Assembly: GCA_021464415.1 (NCBI GenBank)
Contig: CM038470.1
Location: 23,399,601 to 23,463,600 of the forward strand
DNA: 64,000 nt
Reading direction: 5' to 3'
Source: Lonicera japonica
Lineage: Eukaryota; Streptophyta; Magnoliopsida; Dipsacales; Caprifoliaceae
How positions within the stretch are numbered: position 1 is the stretch's first letter; each line of letters begins with the position of its first letter. Both the position numbers and the translations under genes were made by a program. This document shows positions 22,241 through 33,504 of the stretch, one piece after another. The notes under the pieces were generated by a model. That model had not been told where the DNA came from. It was given only the letters and a program-made list of their open reading frames with translations, and made no database searches.

Positions 22241-22879
22241 TAAGTACTTTGTGATTTGTGTCATGTTAAATTGGTATTTTGAACCAATTAACGTGTATAA
22301 TAATATGAATGAGTTCATTATATATATATGCATAAGGTATCTAACTTTATACATTTAAATATGTCGATTGTTGACCAATTTTGGATTAATCATGTCTGAT
22401 TTACCAACTTACACAGCCCATCTATTAAACGGGTTAGTTGTGTTTCACCTGAACATGTTTATGTTTGAACCTAACTTGCTTACTTTATGTCATGTTCGCA
22501 AGCCGTGCCGAATATCGTCTTTGCATTTTTGATAATGTATTACTTTAAAGTCATAATTATTTTTATTATAGTATTTGTCTTTTGGTCAAGTTATTATTTT
22601 TGTACTGTAGATGACTCCATGGATTTAATAAAATCTACGGCATTCTAAAGAATCCATGCATTAAAATATGCCATACTCTATATGGAATTAAACAATTCAA
22701 GGATTTAACATAATTCATGAATTATAAAAAATCGGTCACAATTATTTAAAATCTATATTGAATTCACACCTTTAATCTCCATTAACCAAAGTAATCACTC
22801 GCCCTTAAACGTGAATTTTAGGCCATTGAATAGACTTGGCAATGAGTCGGTTCTAGTTTTTATTATGTTTACTTGTTTA

Positions 22880-24195
22880 TGTTGACTTGAAAGTCACTAA
22901 TCTTTTGGTCATGTGTAATTTAACTTAGTTGGTGTTTTAAGTTATAGCCACAACAAATTGATCATATGGACTTTTCAAGGTCATTCATCTACAAAGTATT
23001 GCAATCCATGCCACTCACCTCACACAACTTCCATGAGATCTCTTTGTACAATGAAGCCAAGGAAGAAAAGAAATGTAGCAATATAAACAAAGCTCTCAAA
23101 GACTCCTTATTGTTTATGTGAGTGAGTGCTTTAGTTTTTCTTGTAAAGGTTTCGATTTGATCATTATAATAAGCTCATAGAATATTCCTTTTCATAAGAT
23201 TGATCAAAACAAAGGTTGAATTAAAATCCTTTCAAAAACCTTCTCTTAAGGAAAAACCGTTTTTGAAATTAATTCATTTTTAATTCTAAAAGATCTTATT
23301 GTTGCTCTAACAAAAATAGGTGTCTTAGGAACCTATATTCTACCTTTACCAAGCATTAAAATTGGTTTTAGAGCTTAAATGCACATATACAAAATTTGGA
23401 TTTTTCTGATGGACAGAGCCCATCAGTCGACTAAGCAGAGAGGCTCAGTCGACTGAGGCTTGCTCAGTCGACTAAGGAGCACTGCTCAGTCGACTGATAA
23501 AAGCCGTTGGAGTTCTGATTTTTTACCATTTTTGGCACCAAACTCTTACCAACTCCCTCCAAACGGCCATATGTTGTCTTAGACTATATATACACCTTCT
23601 AAGACTTATTTAAACACACTTGAATCATTCTTACACCATTCTCTTCATCTACATTCATTCTTAAAGATTCAAGAACAATTCTTTTGATCAATCATTTTTA
23701 TTTTGAGCTATATTCTATTGATCAAAGTTGACATCTCTTAGTGTGAGCTTAAGTTGTAATCTTTATACACTATAGAGCTATTGTACATTGGTGTTAGTCA
23801 CCAAATCATTTCTTTCAAACATTAAGAGAGGTCTATCTCTTAAGATAGCAAGAGAGTTTTCCAATATTTGTAAAGAGTGTAGTGAGACAACAACACTTGT
23901 AGTGGTTTTATCTTCACCCGGAAGAAGATTGGAATTAGTGGAAGTACTAACCGAGCGCGGAGTAGGGGCTAACAAGCCGAACCGTGTGGACAAAAAGTCT
24001 TTGACTTTGATCGGTTCAATCTTTCTATCTCTTTATCTCTTATATTGTGTTATTTGTTTCTTGTGATTGGATTTATCTTTGTTTATTGGTTGGTTGATTG
24101 ATATAGACATCAAACATTTTTAAATTGATTTTAAAAATCCCATTAAGTTTTAAAAACCCTATTCACCCCCCCTCTAGGGTATTTTCCGACCTACA
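22880..24195 (+). mobile_element. Solo LTR of a copia-type retrotransposon with TSD GTTTA
   Basis: A 1,316-bp unit starting TGTTGACTTG and ending CCGACCTACA, flanked by the perfect TSD GTTTA (22875-22879 and 24196-24200). The segment CCCTATTCACCCCCCCTCTAGGG near its 3' end is typical of long copia LTRs in plants. A TATA-like CTATATATAC lies at about 23583. Upstream of it are four copies of CAGTCGACT (see separate entry). No internal domain follows, so this is a solo LTR left by LTR-LTR recombination. Lineage (SIRE/Maximus-like) is an inference. Confidence 0.85.
23421..23500 (+). repeat. Four copies of the palindrome CAGTCGACT(G/A) in the LTR U3
   Basis: CAGTCGACT occurs at 23424, 23446, 23465 and 23487, about 20 bp apart, in the order TAAG, TGAG, TAAG, TGAT for the following bases. 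They lie about 90-160 bp upstream of the LTR TATA-like box, the position of an enhancer. Binding factor unknown. Confidence 0.85.
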
Positions 24196-24200
24196 GTTTA

Positions 24201-24577
24201 TGTCAGGTTTTATCGTGTTACAGGTGTTATCCGTTTAGCTAAACAAGTGGCTTTTTTATTGGGTGAAAAAATTCATATTCAAACCGATTCATTACTTTTA
24301 ATGAATTATCCGACAACGACCTATTATCATTGGTAAAGCACAACTATAATATATATATATAATTTTATATACATATTGTAAGCTCACCTTGAATTAAGAA
24401 ATACATGTGTAATTTATACAAATTATATTCATCTATACTAAAATCGGGGGGCGGGGGGGGGGGGGGGGGGGGGAATTGACCTCCGTTGATTTTCAAATAT
24501 TTTTAACTACATATGGGGTATTTTTTGAATATATATATATGGGGACCTATGTCAAGAATTTTATATTTCAGGATATT
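24201..24577. other. Sequence between two solo LTRs, with a poly-G tract
   Basis: Non-coding. It contains GGGGGG C followed by 21 G (24446-24473), a likely slippage-prone or error-prone tract, and a short (TA) run at 24346-24360. Confidence 0.55.
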
Positions 24578-24582
24578 TAAGT

Positions 24583-25811
24583 TGTTGAATCAATGTTTTT
24601 GATAAATTGATTATTTAATGATTATCTAACTTGCATTGTCTATTTAGTTCAATTTAATTATCCATGCAATTAGATCTTTTGAGAAGGCTTCTATAATTTG
24701 ATTCAAGTATTCACAAGAAATTCAAAGAGTTACAAGAAATCCTCACAAATACACAAAAGCAATTCAAGAGCTTCAACTTATATTCATTCAAGAGAATAAT
24801 TGATTTACATGTGAGTGTAATTAGGATTTTATTTTATAAATTTATTAATATTTAATTTACAAGAAAATAAATTGCTCAAGTCCTTTATTTTCAAAAAGCT
24901 TCTTGAGAAGAACACTTTGGAAAGTTTTTAAGATTGTCAAAAAAAAAACCTCAAGTTATCTAACGCAAGTTTTCAAAAAGTGATACAAGCTTTTATCCAA
25001 AATGCTTTTTCAAGTATAAAACTAGCAAAGGCTCATTTTTGCAAATCTTTTAAAACTGCTTTGAAGTTTTTAAAGTTCATTCCTTAAGTAAAAACTGTTG
25101 TATCGAGAAAGTTTGTTGTCAGGTACCAAACAGGTGTTTATTATGTTGAGACAAGGCAACTGTTTGCACAATGAGCTCCTGTTGGACCTTAAACATGTTT
25201 AAGTGCGAGGGTGAATTAATTGTTTGGGTTGTCTCCAAACGGCTCCTTCTAACAACAGACGGTCATATTCTTTTTATGAGCCATTTGAGCTTACTAACTT
25301 CAAGCAATCAATCTTTAAATTCAAAAGTTTTCTTGATTTGAGCAATTTCATTTTTCTTCTTCTTAATCAAATCTTTATAACTCTAGAAGTGAGTATTTAT
25401 CTTGTATCATTTTGCAAACACTTTGATAGAGTTGTAATTCATTGGTGTATGTCACCAAACCAAATTCTTCCTTACTTTTGAGGGGTTTTCTCATTGTGTG
25501 AGCAAGAGAGTCTTATGAGAACTGTAATGAGAAAAATTACACTGTAAGAAGGTTTAATTTCCACCTATAAGAAAATCGTTTTTTGGAAATTCTCGAGGGC
25601 ACTACTCGGGCGTGGATGTATGACCTAAGATTGAGCTGCATAAACAAAATGTGATTGTGTTATGGTTATATCATTTATCATAATTACTATTTCATTTTGT
25701 ATTTTTGATTGATTGTTCAAAATCCTTATTGATTAACTTAGTTTATTTTAAAATACTTTTAATTTGCCATGAAATCCTATTCACCCCTATAAGGTTGAAT
25801 TCCGACCAACA
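24583..25811 (+). mobile_element. Second copia-type solo LTR, older
   Basis: A 1,229-bp unit from TGTTGAATCAATG to CCGACCAACA, with TAAGT before it (24578-24582) and TAAAT after it (25812-25816), a target duplication with one mismatch. Near the 3' end it has ATCCTATTCACCCCTATAAGG, the counterpart of the CTATTCACC segment of the first solo LTR, and a similar end CCGACCWACA. No palindrome array is seen in this one. Boundaries are less certain. Confidence 0.6.
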
Positions 25812-25816
25812 TAAAT

Positions 25817-26860
25817 GTACTAGTTTATACTTTAGGAACCATTTGAAATTTTTAAATTTACCTAAATCCTCCTACAGTCTCACACTTGTTCATATACATA
25901 TATAATATCATACAATTAAGTATATTATTAATATGTTCTAACTGTTATTATTAATTAACCCAATCAAGTAACTTATTGTTTTTTGTCAAGTCAATACTAG
26001 TACGATTTAAATTGCTAAAATTTACACCCATTAACTTATAAGTTCATTTTGATTCTTATCATGTTGATACGAGACAATGGGTTAAAAGGCATTCCTCCAT
26101 AATTTACACTCATTTTTCTTTACCTAAAGTACCTTTCACCCATTTCTTTTATTTTTTTCTTAAAAATAAATTAGTCACCACTAGCCACCACCTCTACTAC
26201 TACCCCTTACCGGAGCTTCGACAACTATTACCAAAGTGTAATGATATATTTTTTGTGCAAAACTGTTATTACATTAAATTTGCAAACAACTACTAGCTAT
26301 TATTAATTTTAGTGTAAATATGTTGTTGTACTAAATTTGTAGACAAATTAAGGTATAAATTTTGGTACAAATTTATTTTTGTACTAAATACACAAGTAAT
26401 TAAAGACATAAGTTTGAGTGCAAATTTGCACTATATAAAAATTTTCTCCGAAACTCCCATGTTCTTGTTGGAAGGTATACAATGGTCACCTGCAGCTCTG
26501 GTGGACGGTGGTAGTGAAAATAGTTGGTGAGGTTTAATAACTGATAATGATAATAAAAAAATAAAATATTATAATAAAAATATAATTAAACATTCAAAAA
26601 AATAAAATATCTTTTTAGTAAAAATTTATTTAAAAACATCGCCTTCGCTTTCTCCCTCTGTATCGACACTCTCTCGGATTTACAAACAAACGGACAAACA
26701 AATAAATATGCATAAATTATACAAAAGATAAACTCGAATTCTATTTATATATCAAAGTTGAGCACAGTAGATTATATCAATCAATCATTTTGTATTTCGC
26801 GCAAACTAAAATCTCACTTTTTTTTTTGGGCCAAAACAAATCTCACTTGAACGATCCAAA
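25817..26860. other. Region upstream of the SPX-MFS gene
   Basis: AT-rich with inexact repeats of a segment around TTTTGTGCAAA...ACTAAATTTG (26240-26420). No clear P1BS (GNATATNC) phosphate-starvation site was found by eye. No gene. Confidence 0.4.
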
Positions 26861-26865
26861 TTCTC

Positions 26866-26873
26866 TATATATG
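26866..26873 (+). promoter_or_regulatory. Candidate TATA box of the SPX-MFS gene
   Basis: TATATATG follows TTCTC and is about 190 bp upstream of a consensus 5' splice site (TTCG/GTAAGC, 27053/27054) that would end the 5' UTR exon. Transcription start would be near 26895-26905. This is inferred from position only. Confidence 0.4.
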
Positions 26874-26894
26874 CGGTCAATTCGAGCTTCTCTC

Positions 26895-27053
26895 GATCAG
26901 ACTTTGGCTACTTATTTACCTTCTTCGGTTGTTCAAATCCAAATCTCTTGTGTTTACGTTTCCGCTGTCGAAATCTGTAGTCGTGTTTTGAAAATTCACT
27001 GGTTTTGAGAACACAAATCTCTTCAGAGTCTATACGATTCAAAATTCGCTTCG
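26895..27053 (+). other. Probable non-coding 5' UTR exon of the SPX-MFS gene
   Basis: The coding start at 34397 lies just 6 bases after a strong acceptor (TTTTTGCAG, 34382-34390), so at least one upstream exon is needed. The best candidate is this less AT-rich stretch ending CGCTTCG/GTAAGC. The leader intron would then be 27054-34390, 7.3 kb. Exon start is a guess. Confidence 0.5.
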
Positions 27054-27997
27054 GTAAGCAATTTTTTTGAGTACAAAATATACATATATCTCTTCAAATC
27101 TGTCGGAATTGTATTGGCTCTGATGCCCTTGCTGTTCAATTTAGATGATTCTCAGCGTTATATTAGGTGGTGTTTGTTTTGTTGTCTAATCTAAATTCTC
27201 ATTCTGACGACTGCATGTAATATCTGAATAGACATTGAACGTATTACTTTGAGGTGAAAAAGTCTAAATTGAGGTAAAAAATGGTAGTGTACAATCAGTT
27301 GGAGTTCATTAATCGCATTAAGAGGTAGGAGAGCCTCTTAATGATTCAGAAACGTATCAAGAGTTATCTTAGGCGGCGTTTCTTCTGTTGCCTGAATCTC
27401 AATTCTCAATTTGAGGTCTATTTTTTTTTCCGAGTCTAAAAGATTGCACTTGAAAATTCTTTGTTTCTTATCGGAATTGCACACATTACTTTGACTATTA
27501 TGCTTTTCTTTTATCTTTTAATGTATGGCCAAAAGCATTAATTAAGGACAAAAATCGTAGTATGAGCTTTTAACTTAAACAAACACCTTAACTTTACTTT
27601 GAAGTCTGAATTTTGCCATTTAGAATTGAGAGGTTCAAAACAAACCAACCCTTGTTGTTATATGGATTAATCTTTTGCTCCCTCTTAGTAATTTGCATCA
27701 TGAAAAGAGTGAATTGTAGTTGTTAATAGTTGGAGTCTTCATTAGAATTGTTGAAAAATAAATTGATTGTTGTATATGTGGATGAATGCTGAAGTTGTTT
27801 TGAAGAAGATTAGAAGAATATGTAAATACGTGTGTTCCATCTGAAATTGATTGTGCTGGAAATGGCATCCTTGGTTTGAGGATTTTTTTGGTTTTCCTTT
27901 TCTTTTAGTGCAGTGTTTCATAACAATCATTTGCATCATGCAAACAGTGAATGTAGTTACTGATGGTTGGAATCTTCATTCCACAATTGTTGAATAA

Positions 27998-28071
27998 TGT
28001 TGAAGAGTATAATATACATTGTTGGCCCACTACTTAACAGCTTAAGCTTTTGGGTGAGATGGTTACTAACA
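27998..28071 (+). repeat. Outer 5' LTR (74 bp, TRIM-like)
   Basis: TGTTGAAGAGTATAATA...ACTAACA, followed directly by the PBS TGGTATCAGAG and preceded by the TSD AATAA. The size is in the range of TRIM/SMART-type miniature LTRs. Confidence 0.92.
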
Positions 28072-28082
28072 TGGTATCAGAG
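28072..28082 (+). promoter_or_regulatory. First primer-binding site of the chimera
   Basis: TGGTATCAGAG, initiator-Met tRNA type, joins the outer 74-bp LTR to a leader (28083-28807) that leads into copia gag. The next bases, GGTAGG, differ from those after the second PBS (CTCAGG), so the two copies have different downstream partners. Confidence 0.85.
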
Positions 28083-28807
28083 GGTAGGATTTTTCATCCA
28101 AGGTTTACGTCTCCTAGTTGACGGCAGCCTAGGTTTGGTTAGGGTTTTCACTTTCAATTTTTTGTTTCACACTTCATAGTGCTCGTTTAACCTCACCTCC
28201 GGCCTAGGGAGGATCGTCTACCACCGTTTCGCACTCGCCCAGAATTCGGTGCCGGAAAACCACGCGCGTGGCTCCCACGCGCCACCGGTTCATCTCGTCA
28301 GCGACCTCACGCGCCGGCGCGTGGAGGCGCGTGAAGCCTCCGATTGCCTTCCGTCCACCGTCGTTGGACTCGGTTCACTGTGTACAGCACATATATGTGT
28401 TTGGTTTGGGTCGGTTCTTCACTGTTTGGTGTAGATCTGAATTTGGATCAAGTTTAGCTTTCCTCGTATTGTTCTGCGCATACCAGATCTGCGATAACTG
28501 TGTTTCCAGACCAGAAATTGTGTCCAGAGGCTGTTTTGTTCGTGATTTGTGCTTTGCAATTGCTGGTCTGTGATTGGTTTGGGTTGATTCGCACCCGTTT
28601 GACTCTTGAAGTTATTCCTGCACCACTCAGTTGCTCGTTTCTTGGTTTCAGGTTTGGCTGTGACCTATTCATTGGTTTGTTCAGTTTATTTGTGATTTGT
28701 GTGGCTTGATTTCTACTTCATTGGTTTGCTCCGTTTCTTTCTCGTTATAAAGTTATTTAAGTATATCAGAGCAAAAGGCGGCAGTTATTTCTGATGTGGT
28801 TTCTGTA

Positions 28808-31800
28808 ATGTCAAAGATTACTGAACATAAACTTAATGGCTTCAACTATCTTGATTGGAGTAAAACCATTCGAATTTACTTGCGTAGTATCGATAAGGAT
28901 GATCACATGACTAGTGATCCACCTTCAGATGAGTCGGGAAAGACGTGGTTAAGGGAGGATGCTCGGTTATTTTTACAAATTCGGAATTCGATTGACAGTA
29001 ATGTGATTAGTTTAATTAACCATTGTGAATTGGTTAAGGAGTTAATGGATTATCTGGAATTTCTATATTCTGGAAAAGGGAATATTTCTCGTATTTATGA
29101 TGTGTGCAAAGCTTTTTATCGTGCAGAAAAGAAGGACAGGTCTATTATGAGTTATTTTATGGATTTTAAGAAAACGTATGAAGAACTTAATATGCTATTG
29201 CCGTATAGCCCTGATGTCAAAGTTCAGCAAAGTCAGCGAGAGCAGATGGCTATCATGAGTTTTCTAGCTGGTCTTCTGGCTGAATTTGAAACAGCTAAGA
29301 ATCAAATTCTGTCTAGTCCTGAGATCTCATCCTTACAGGAAGTGTATAATAGGGTTCTTCGCACAGAGGGAGCTCCACAAGTTCAGACTTCACCTGTTCT
29401 GTTTAATAGTGCTCTGGTTAGTAAAAATAATGAGTCAGAACTTGGGCGATCACAATATCGGGTAGGCAATCACGGAGGAGGATCAAACAGTAACAATTTT
29501 AATTCTCGCGCACATGATTTCGGAGGAAGTGTGACTCGGGGACAAAGCACTGGAAGGATCGTATGTCATTACTGTCATACTCCAAGACATTTGAAGCGGG
29601 ATTGTAGGAAGCTTCGGTACAGGACTCAGAGAGCTCCCTCGGCCCATATTGCATCCTCCAATGAGATGGTTGAAAAATCAATCCTTATCCCTGCAGATAA
29701 GTTTGCCAAGTACTCTAAGTACCAAGAATCTCTAAAGTCTTCATCCACTCCAGTCACTTCTGTCACTGCAATTGCTGATTCAGGTAAACCAAATACATGC
29801 CTTGTTTCCTCATCATCCAAATGGGTCATTGATTCTGGTGCCACGGATCATATGACAGGTAATTCTAGCCTCTTTTCTATCTTTCAGTCACATATATCCC
29901 CTTCCAGTGTTACTTTAGCAGATGGCACATCTTCTTCCGTTCTGGGATCTGGAACAATCACCCCAACCCCTTTGCTTCCCTTATCATCTGTTCTACATTT
30001 ACCTCAATTGTCCTTTAATCTAATTTCTGTAAGCTAGCTTACTCGTAAACTTAATTGCTGCATCTCATTCTTTCCTGATTATTGCTTGTTTCAGGATCTT
30101 ATGACGAAGAAGATTATTGGTAAAGGACATGAATCGGGAGGCCTCTACATCCTTGACACATCGATACCCAAATCCGTTGCATGTTCGGGTGTCACATCTG
30201 CTTTCAAGGCTCATTGTACGCTCGGTCACCCTTCTCTTCCTCTGCTTAAGGAGTTGTGTCCTCAGTTTAATAAGGTTTCCTCATTAGATTGTGAGTCATG
30301 TCAATTCGCCAAACATCATCGTAGTAGTCTTAGTCCGAGAGTCAATAAGAGAGCCAGTGCTCTGTTTGAATTAGTTCACTCTGATGTTTGGGGTCCATGT
30401 CCTGTTATGTCAAAAACTGGGTTCAAGTATTTTGTTACTTTTGTTGATGATTATTCTCGTACAACTTGGTTATATTTAATGAAAAGTCGTTCTGAATTGT
30501 TTTCTCATTTTTGTGCGTTTTGTGCTGAAATTAAAACTCAATTTGCTACTTCTGTCCATATCTTGCGCAGTGATAATGCCAAAGAATATTTATCCTCATC
30601 TTTTCAGACTTACATGATTCAGAATGGTATCCTTCATCAAACTTCTTGTGTTGATACTCCATCCCAAAATAGAGTGGCCGAACGGAAGAGCAGACATCTT
30701 CTTGAAACTGCAAGAGCCCTATTATTCCAAATGAATGTTCCAAAACCATTTTGGGCTGATGCAGTTTCCACAGCATGCTTTCTCATTAACCGAATGCCCT
30801 CATCTGTTCTTCATGGTGAGACTCCTTATAGTGTTCTCTTTTCAAATAAATCATTGTTTCCTATTGAACCCAGAATATTTGGTAGTATTTGCTTTGTTCG
30901 AGATGTCTGTCCACAGGTTACTAAGTTAGATCCCAAGTCTTTGAAGTGTGTTTTTCTTGGGTATTCTCGTCTTCAGAAAGGATACAGATGTTATTGCCCT
31001 AGTTTGAATAAGTACCTTGTTTCAGCTGATGTTACCTTCATGGAAGAAACACCATATTTTCCTTCTTCCACTTCCAGAAGTCAGGGGGAGGATGATGATT
31101 TGTTAGTCTATACGATCACGTTCCCTGAACCCGTTGCTGAACCAGCACCAGTCAAGCCTCCCATCCATCAAGTCTATTCCAGACGCCAGCCTGCTGATTC
31201 ATGTCCTCCGCCAGCTTCTTCTTCATCATCAGATTCCGTGACGAGTGATGATCTTCCTATTGCTTTACGCAAAGGTAAACGCCAGTGTACTTATCCTGTT
31301 TCGTCTTATGTCTCTTATGATCACCTATCACATTTGTCTTGTTCATTCATTGCGTCTCTTGATTCTATATCTGTCCCTAAAACTGTTAATGAGGCTATAT
31401 CACATTCTGGATGGCGTAATGCAATGATAGAGGAAATGGATGCTTTAGACACGAATGGTACATGGGACTTGGTCACTTTACCTGCAAGGAAACAGGCTAT
31501 CGGATGCAAATGGGTGTTTACCGTTAAGATCAATCCTGATGGGTCTGTTGCTCGTTTAAAAGCCCGCCTTGTTGCTAAGGGTTATGCTCAGACATATGGC
31601 GTTGATTATTCTGATACTTTTTCTCCTGTTGCTAAATTAACATATGTCAGGCTATTTATATCTTTGGCAGCTACTCATCATTAGCCTCTGCATCAGCTAG
31701 ACATAAAGAACGCTTTTTTTCATGGTGATCTTCGGGAGGAGGTTTATATGGAGCAACCTCCTGGGTTTGTTGCTCAGGGGGAGTATGGGAAAGTCTGTCA

Positions 31801-32908
31801 TCTTCATAAGTCTTTGTATGGCTTGAAACAAAGTCCTCGTGCTTGGTTTGGAAAATTTAGTCAGGCTATTGAGACGTTTGGCATGGCGAAAAATAAGTCT
31901 GACCACTCTGTGTTCTACAAACAATCTGAAGCGGACATCATTTTGTTGGTTGTGTACGTAGATGACATTGTCATTACTGGGAGTGATGCTATGGGAATCT
32001 CTTCTCTTAAGTCCTTCCTTCATGCTTAGTTTCATACAAAGGATTTAGGGGTGCTAAAATACTTTTTGGGTGTCGAAGTCACAAGGAGTAAAAAGGGTAT
32101 TTTTCTATCTCAGAAAAAATATGTTCTTGACTTATTAGCTGAGACAGGGAAATTGGGGGCAAAGTCGTGTAGTGCTCCGATGATTCCTAATGTACAGTTG
32201 ACAAAAGATGGTCAACTATTTGAGGATCCTGAGAAATATAGAAGATTGGTGGGGAAGTTGAACTATTTTACAGTGACTCGTCCGGATATTGCGTATTCTG
32301 TCAGTGTGGTGAGCCAGTTTATGTCGTCCCCAACAATTCATCATTGGGAAGTGTTAGAACAAATTTTGTGTTACCTGAAGGGAGCACCTGGACGTGGTAT
32401 CTTATACGCCAATCATGGACACTCTCGTATTGAAGGTTTTTCAGATGCAAATTGGGCAGGTTCCAAGGTGGATAGAAAGTCCACATCAGGCTATTGTATC
32501 TTTGTTGGTGGAAATTTGATCTCATGGAAAAGTAAGAAGCAAAATGTTGTGTCACGATCCAGTGCAGAATCAGAATATAGAGCTATGGCACAGTCTGTGT
32601 GTGAAATAATGTGGATATGTCAGCTCTTAAATGAAGTAGGGATTAAGACTTTGGTACCGGCTAAATTATGGTGTGATAATCAAGCTGCCTTACATATTGC
32701 GTCTAATCCCGTGTTTCATAAACGAACGAAACATATTGAACTCGATTGCCATTTTGTCCGCGAAAAGATCCAGCAAGGCTTAATTTCCATAGGATATGTC
32801 AAGACTGGAGAGCAATTGGGTGATCTCTTCACGAAAGCCTTAAACGGAGTTCGGGTTGATTATCTTTGTGACAAGCTGGGCATGATCAATATCTATGCTC
32901 CAGCTTGA
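28808..32908 (+). pseudogene. Copia gag-pol, one frame with three TAG stops
   Basis: From the ATG at 28808 a single frame of about 1,366 codons runs to TGA with no frameshift, broken only by TAG at 30035-30037, 31682-31684 and 32027-32029. Order: gag (LNGFNYLDWSKTIRIYL; CCHC knuckle CHYCHTPRHLKRDC), protease (WVIDSGATDHMTG, intact DSG), integrase (CTLGHP and [32 protein letters not shown]), RT (YVDDIVITG near 31960), RNase H (DANWAG; SSAESEYRAMA). Each stop is one transition from a codon conserved in the family. It is far better preserved than the copia copy in NRPD1. Confidence 0.92.
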
Positions 32909-32915
32909 GGGGGAG

Positions 32916-33070
32916 TGTTATAAGTTGTAAATATTGTATTAGGAAGGTAGATAATTTAGGAATCCTAATTAGTAGTAGTTTCCTTATCTGTGTAGGAGTC
33001 TCATGTATATAAGTGGGTAATCTTCTCTCTAATAATATCGAATATAATTTTCTCCTTCTCATAGTTAACA
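32916..33070 (+). repeat. Internal 155-bp copia LTR of the chimera
   Basis: TGTTATAAGTTG...AGTTAACA, bounded on the left by the copia polypurine tract (CTTGAGGGGGAG, as in the NRPD1 copia) and on the right by PBS TGGTATCAGAGC. It has a TATA-like TGTATATAAG (33004-33013). No matching copy occurs upstream of gag. Confidence 0.88.
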
Positions 33071-33233
33071 TGGTATCAGAGCTCAGGTTCTGCAAGGTCT
33101 CGGGTTCGAATCCTCCCACTTGCATTTGTTTCCCCCTTTGTGTTTGTGCACGAAATGCACATTTAGTTTGGCTGGTTTGGCCTTTGGTTTCATTTGTCTA
33201 TCCACGTGCGAGTGGCTCGCACGTGAGGGGGAG
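33071..33233 (+). other. TRIM interior: second PBS, tRNA-like segment, polypurine tract
   Basis: It begins with PBS TGGTATCAGAGC and contains GGGTTCGAATCCTCCC, which matches a Pol III B-box/T-arm, and an inverted repeat CACGTGCGAGTGGCTCGCACGTG (33203-33225). It ends in GAGGGGGAG just before the outer 3' LTR. It has no open frame of note, as expected of a TRIM interior. Confidence 0.8.
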
Positions 33234-33307
33234 TGTTGAAGAGTATGATATACATTGTTGGCCCACTACTTAACAGCTTAAGCTTTTGGGTGAGATGGTT
33301 ACTAACA
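33234..33307 (+). repeat. Outer 3' LTR (74 bp, TRIM-like)
   Basis: Identical to the outer 5' LTR except GTATGATAT for GTATAATAT. It is followed by the TSD AATAA. Confidence 0.92.
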
Positions 33308-33504
33308 AATAATAAATTGATTTTTGTATATATGGATGAGTGCTGAAGTTGTTTTGAAGAGGAATACGTAAATGCTTTTATTCAATTGGCAATTGATTGT
33401 GATGGAAATGGCATCTCGTGGGTTGAGGATATGTTTCCTTTTTCCCTTTTCTTTTTGTGCAGAGTGTTGTATAAAATAGTTGATGTGCTGAAATGTAATT
33501 AAGA

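Larger units (their letters stand above)
27998..33307 (+). mobile_element. Chimeric retroelement: TRIM-like short-LTR element enclosing a one-LTR Ty1/copia unit
   Basis: The outer 74-bp LTRs (27998-28071 and 33234-33307) differ by one base and are flanked by the perfect TSD AATAA (27993-27997 and 33308-33312). Inside, in order: PBS TGGTATCAGAG (28072), copia leader, gag-pol (28808-32908), polypurine tract, a different 155-bp LTR (32916-33070), a second PBS TGGTATCAGAGC (33071), a 150-bp non-coding TRIM interior, a second polypurine tract (33225-33233), and the outer 3' LTR. The copia part lacks a left LTR of its own. It sits in the 5' UTR intron of the SPX-MFS gene, in sense orientation. Confidence 0.88.

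Noticed and set aside
28249..28709. Several overlapping frames of 60-101 codons upstream of the second copia gag
   Set aside because: They lie in the non-coding leader between the PBS and gag, have no recognisable motif, and overlap one another on both strands. The leader is less AT-rich, which favours chance frames.
33071..33125. A tRNA gene suggested by GGGTTCGAATCCTCCC
   Set aside because: Only a T-arm-like segment is present; there is no acceptor stem partner, D-arm or anticodon arm. It is better read as part of a TRIM interior after the PBS.
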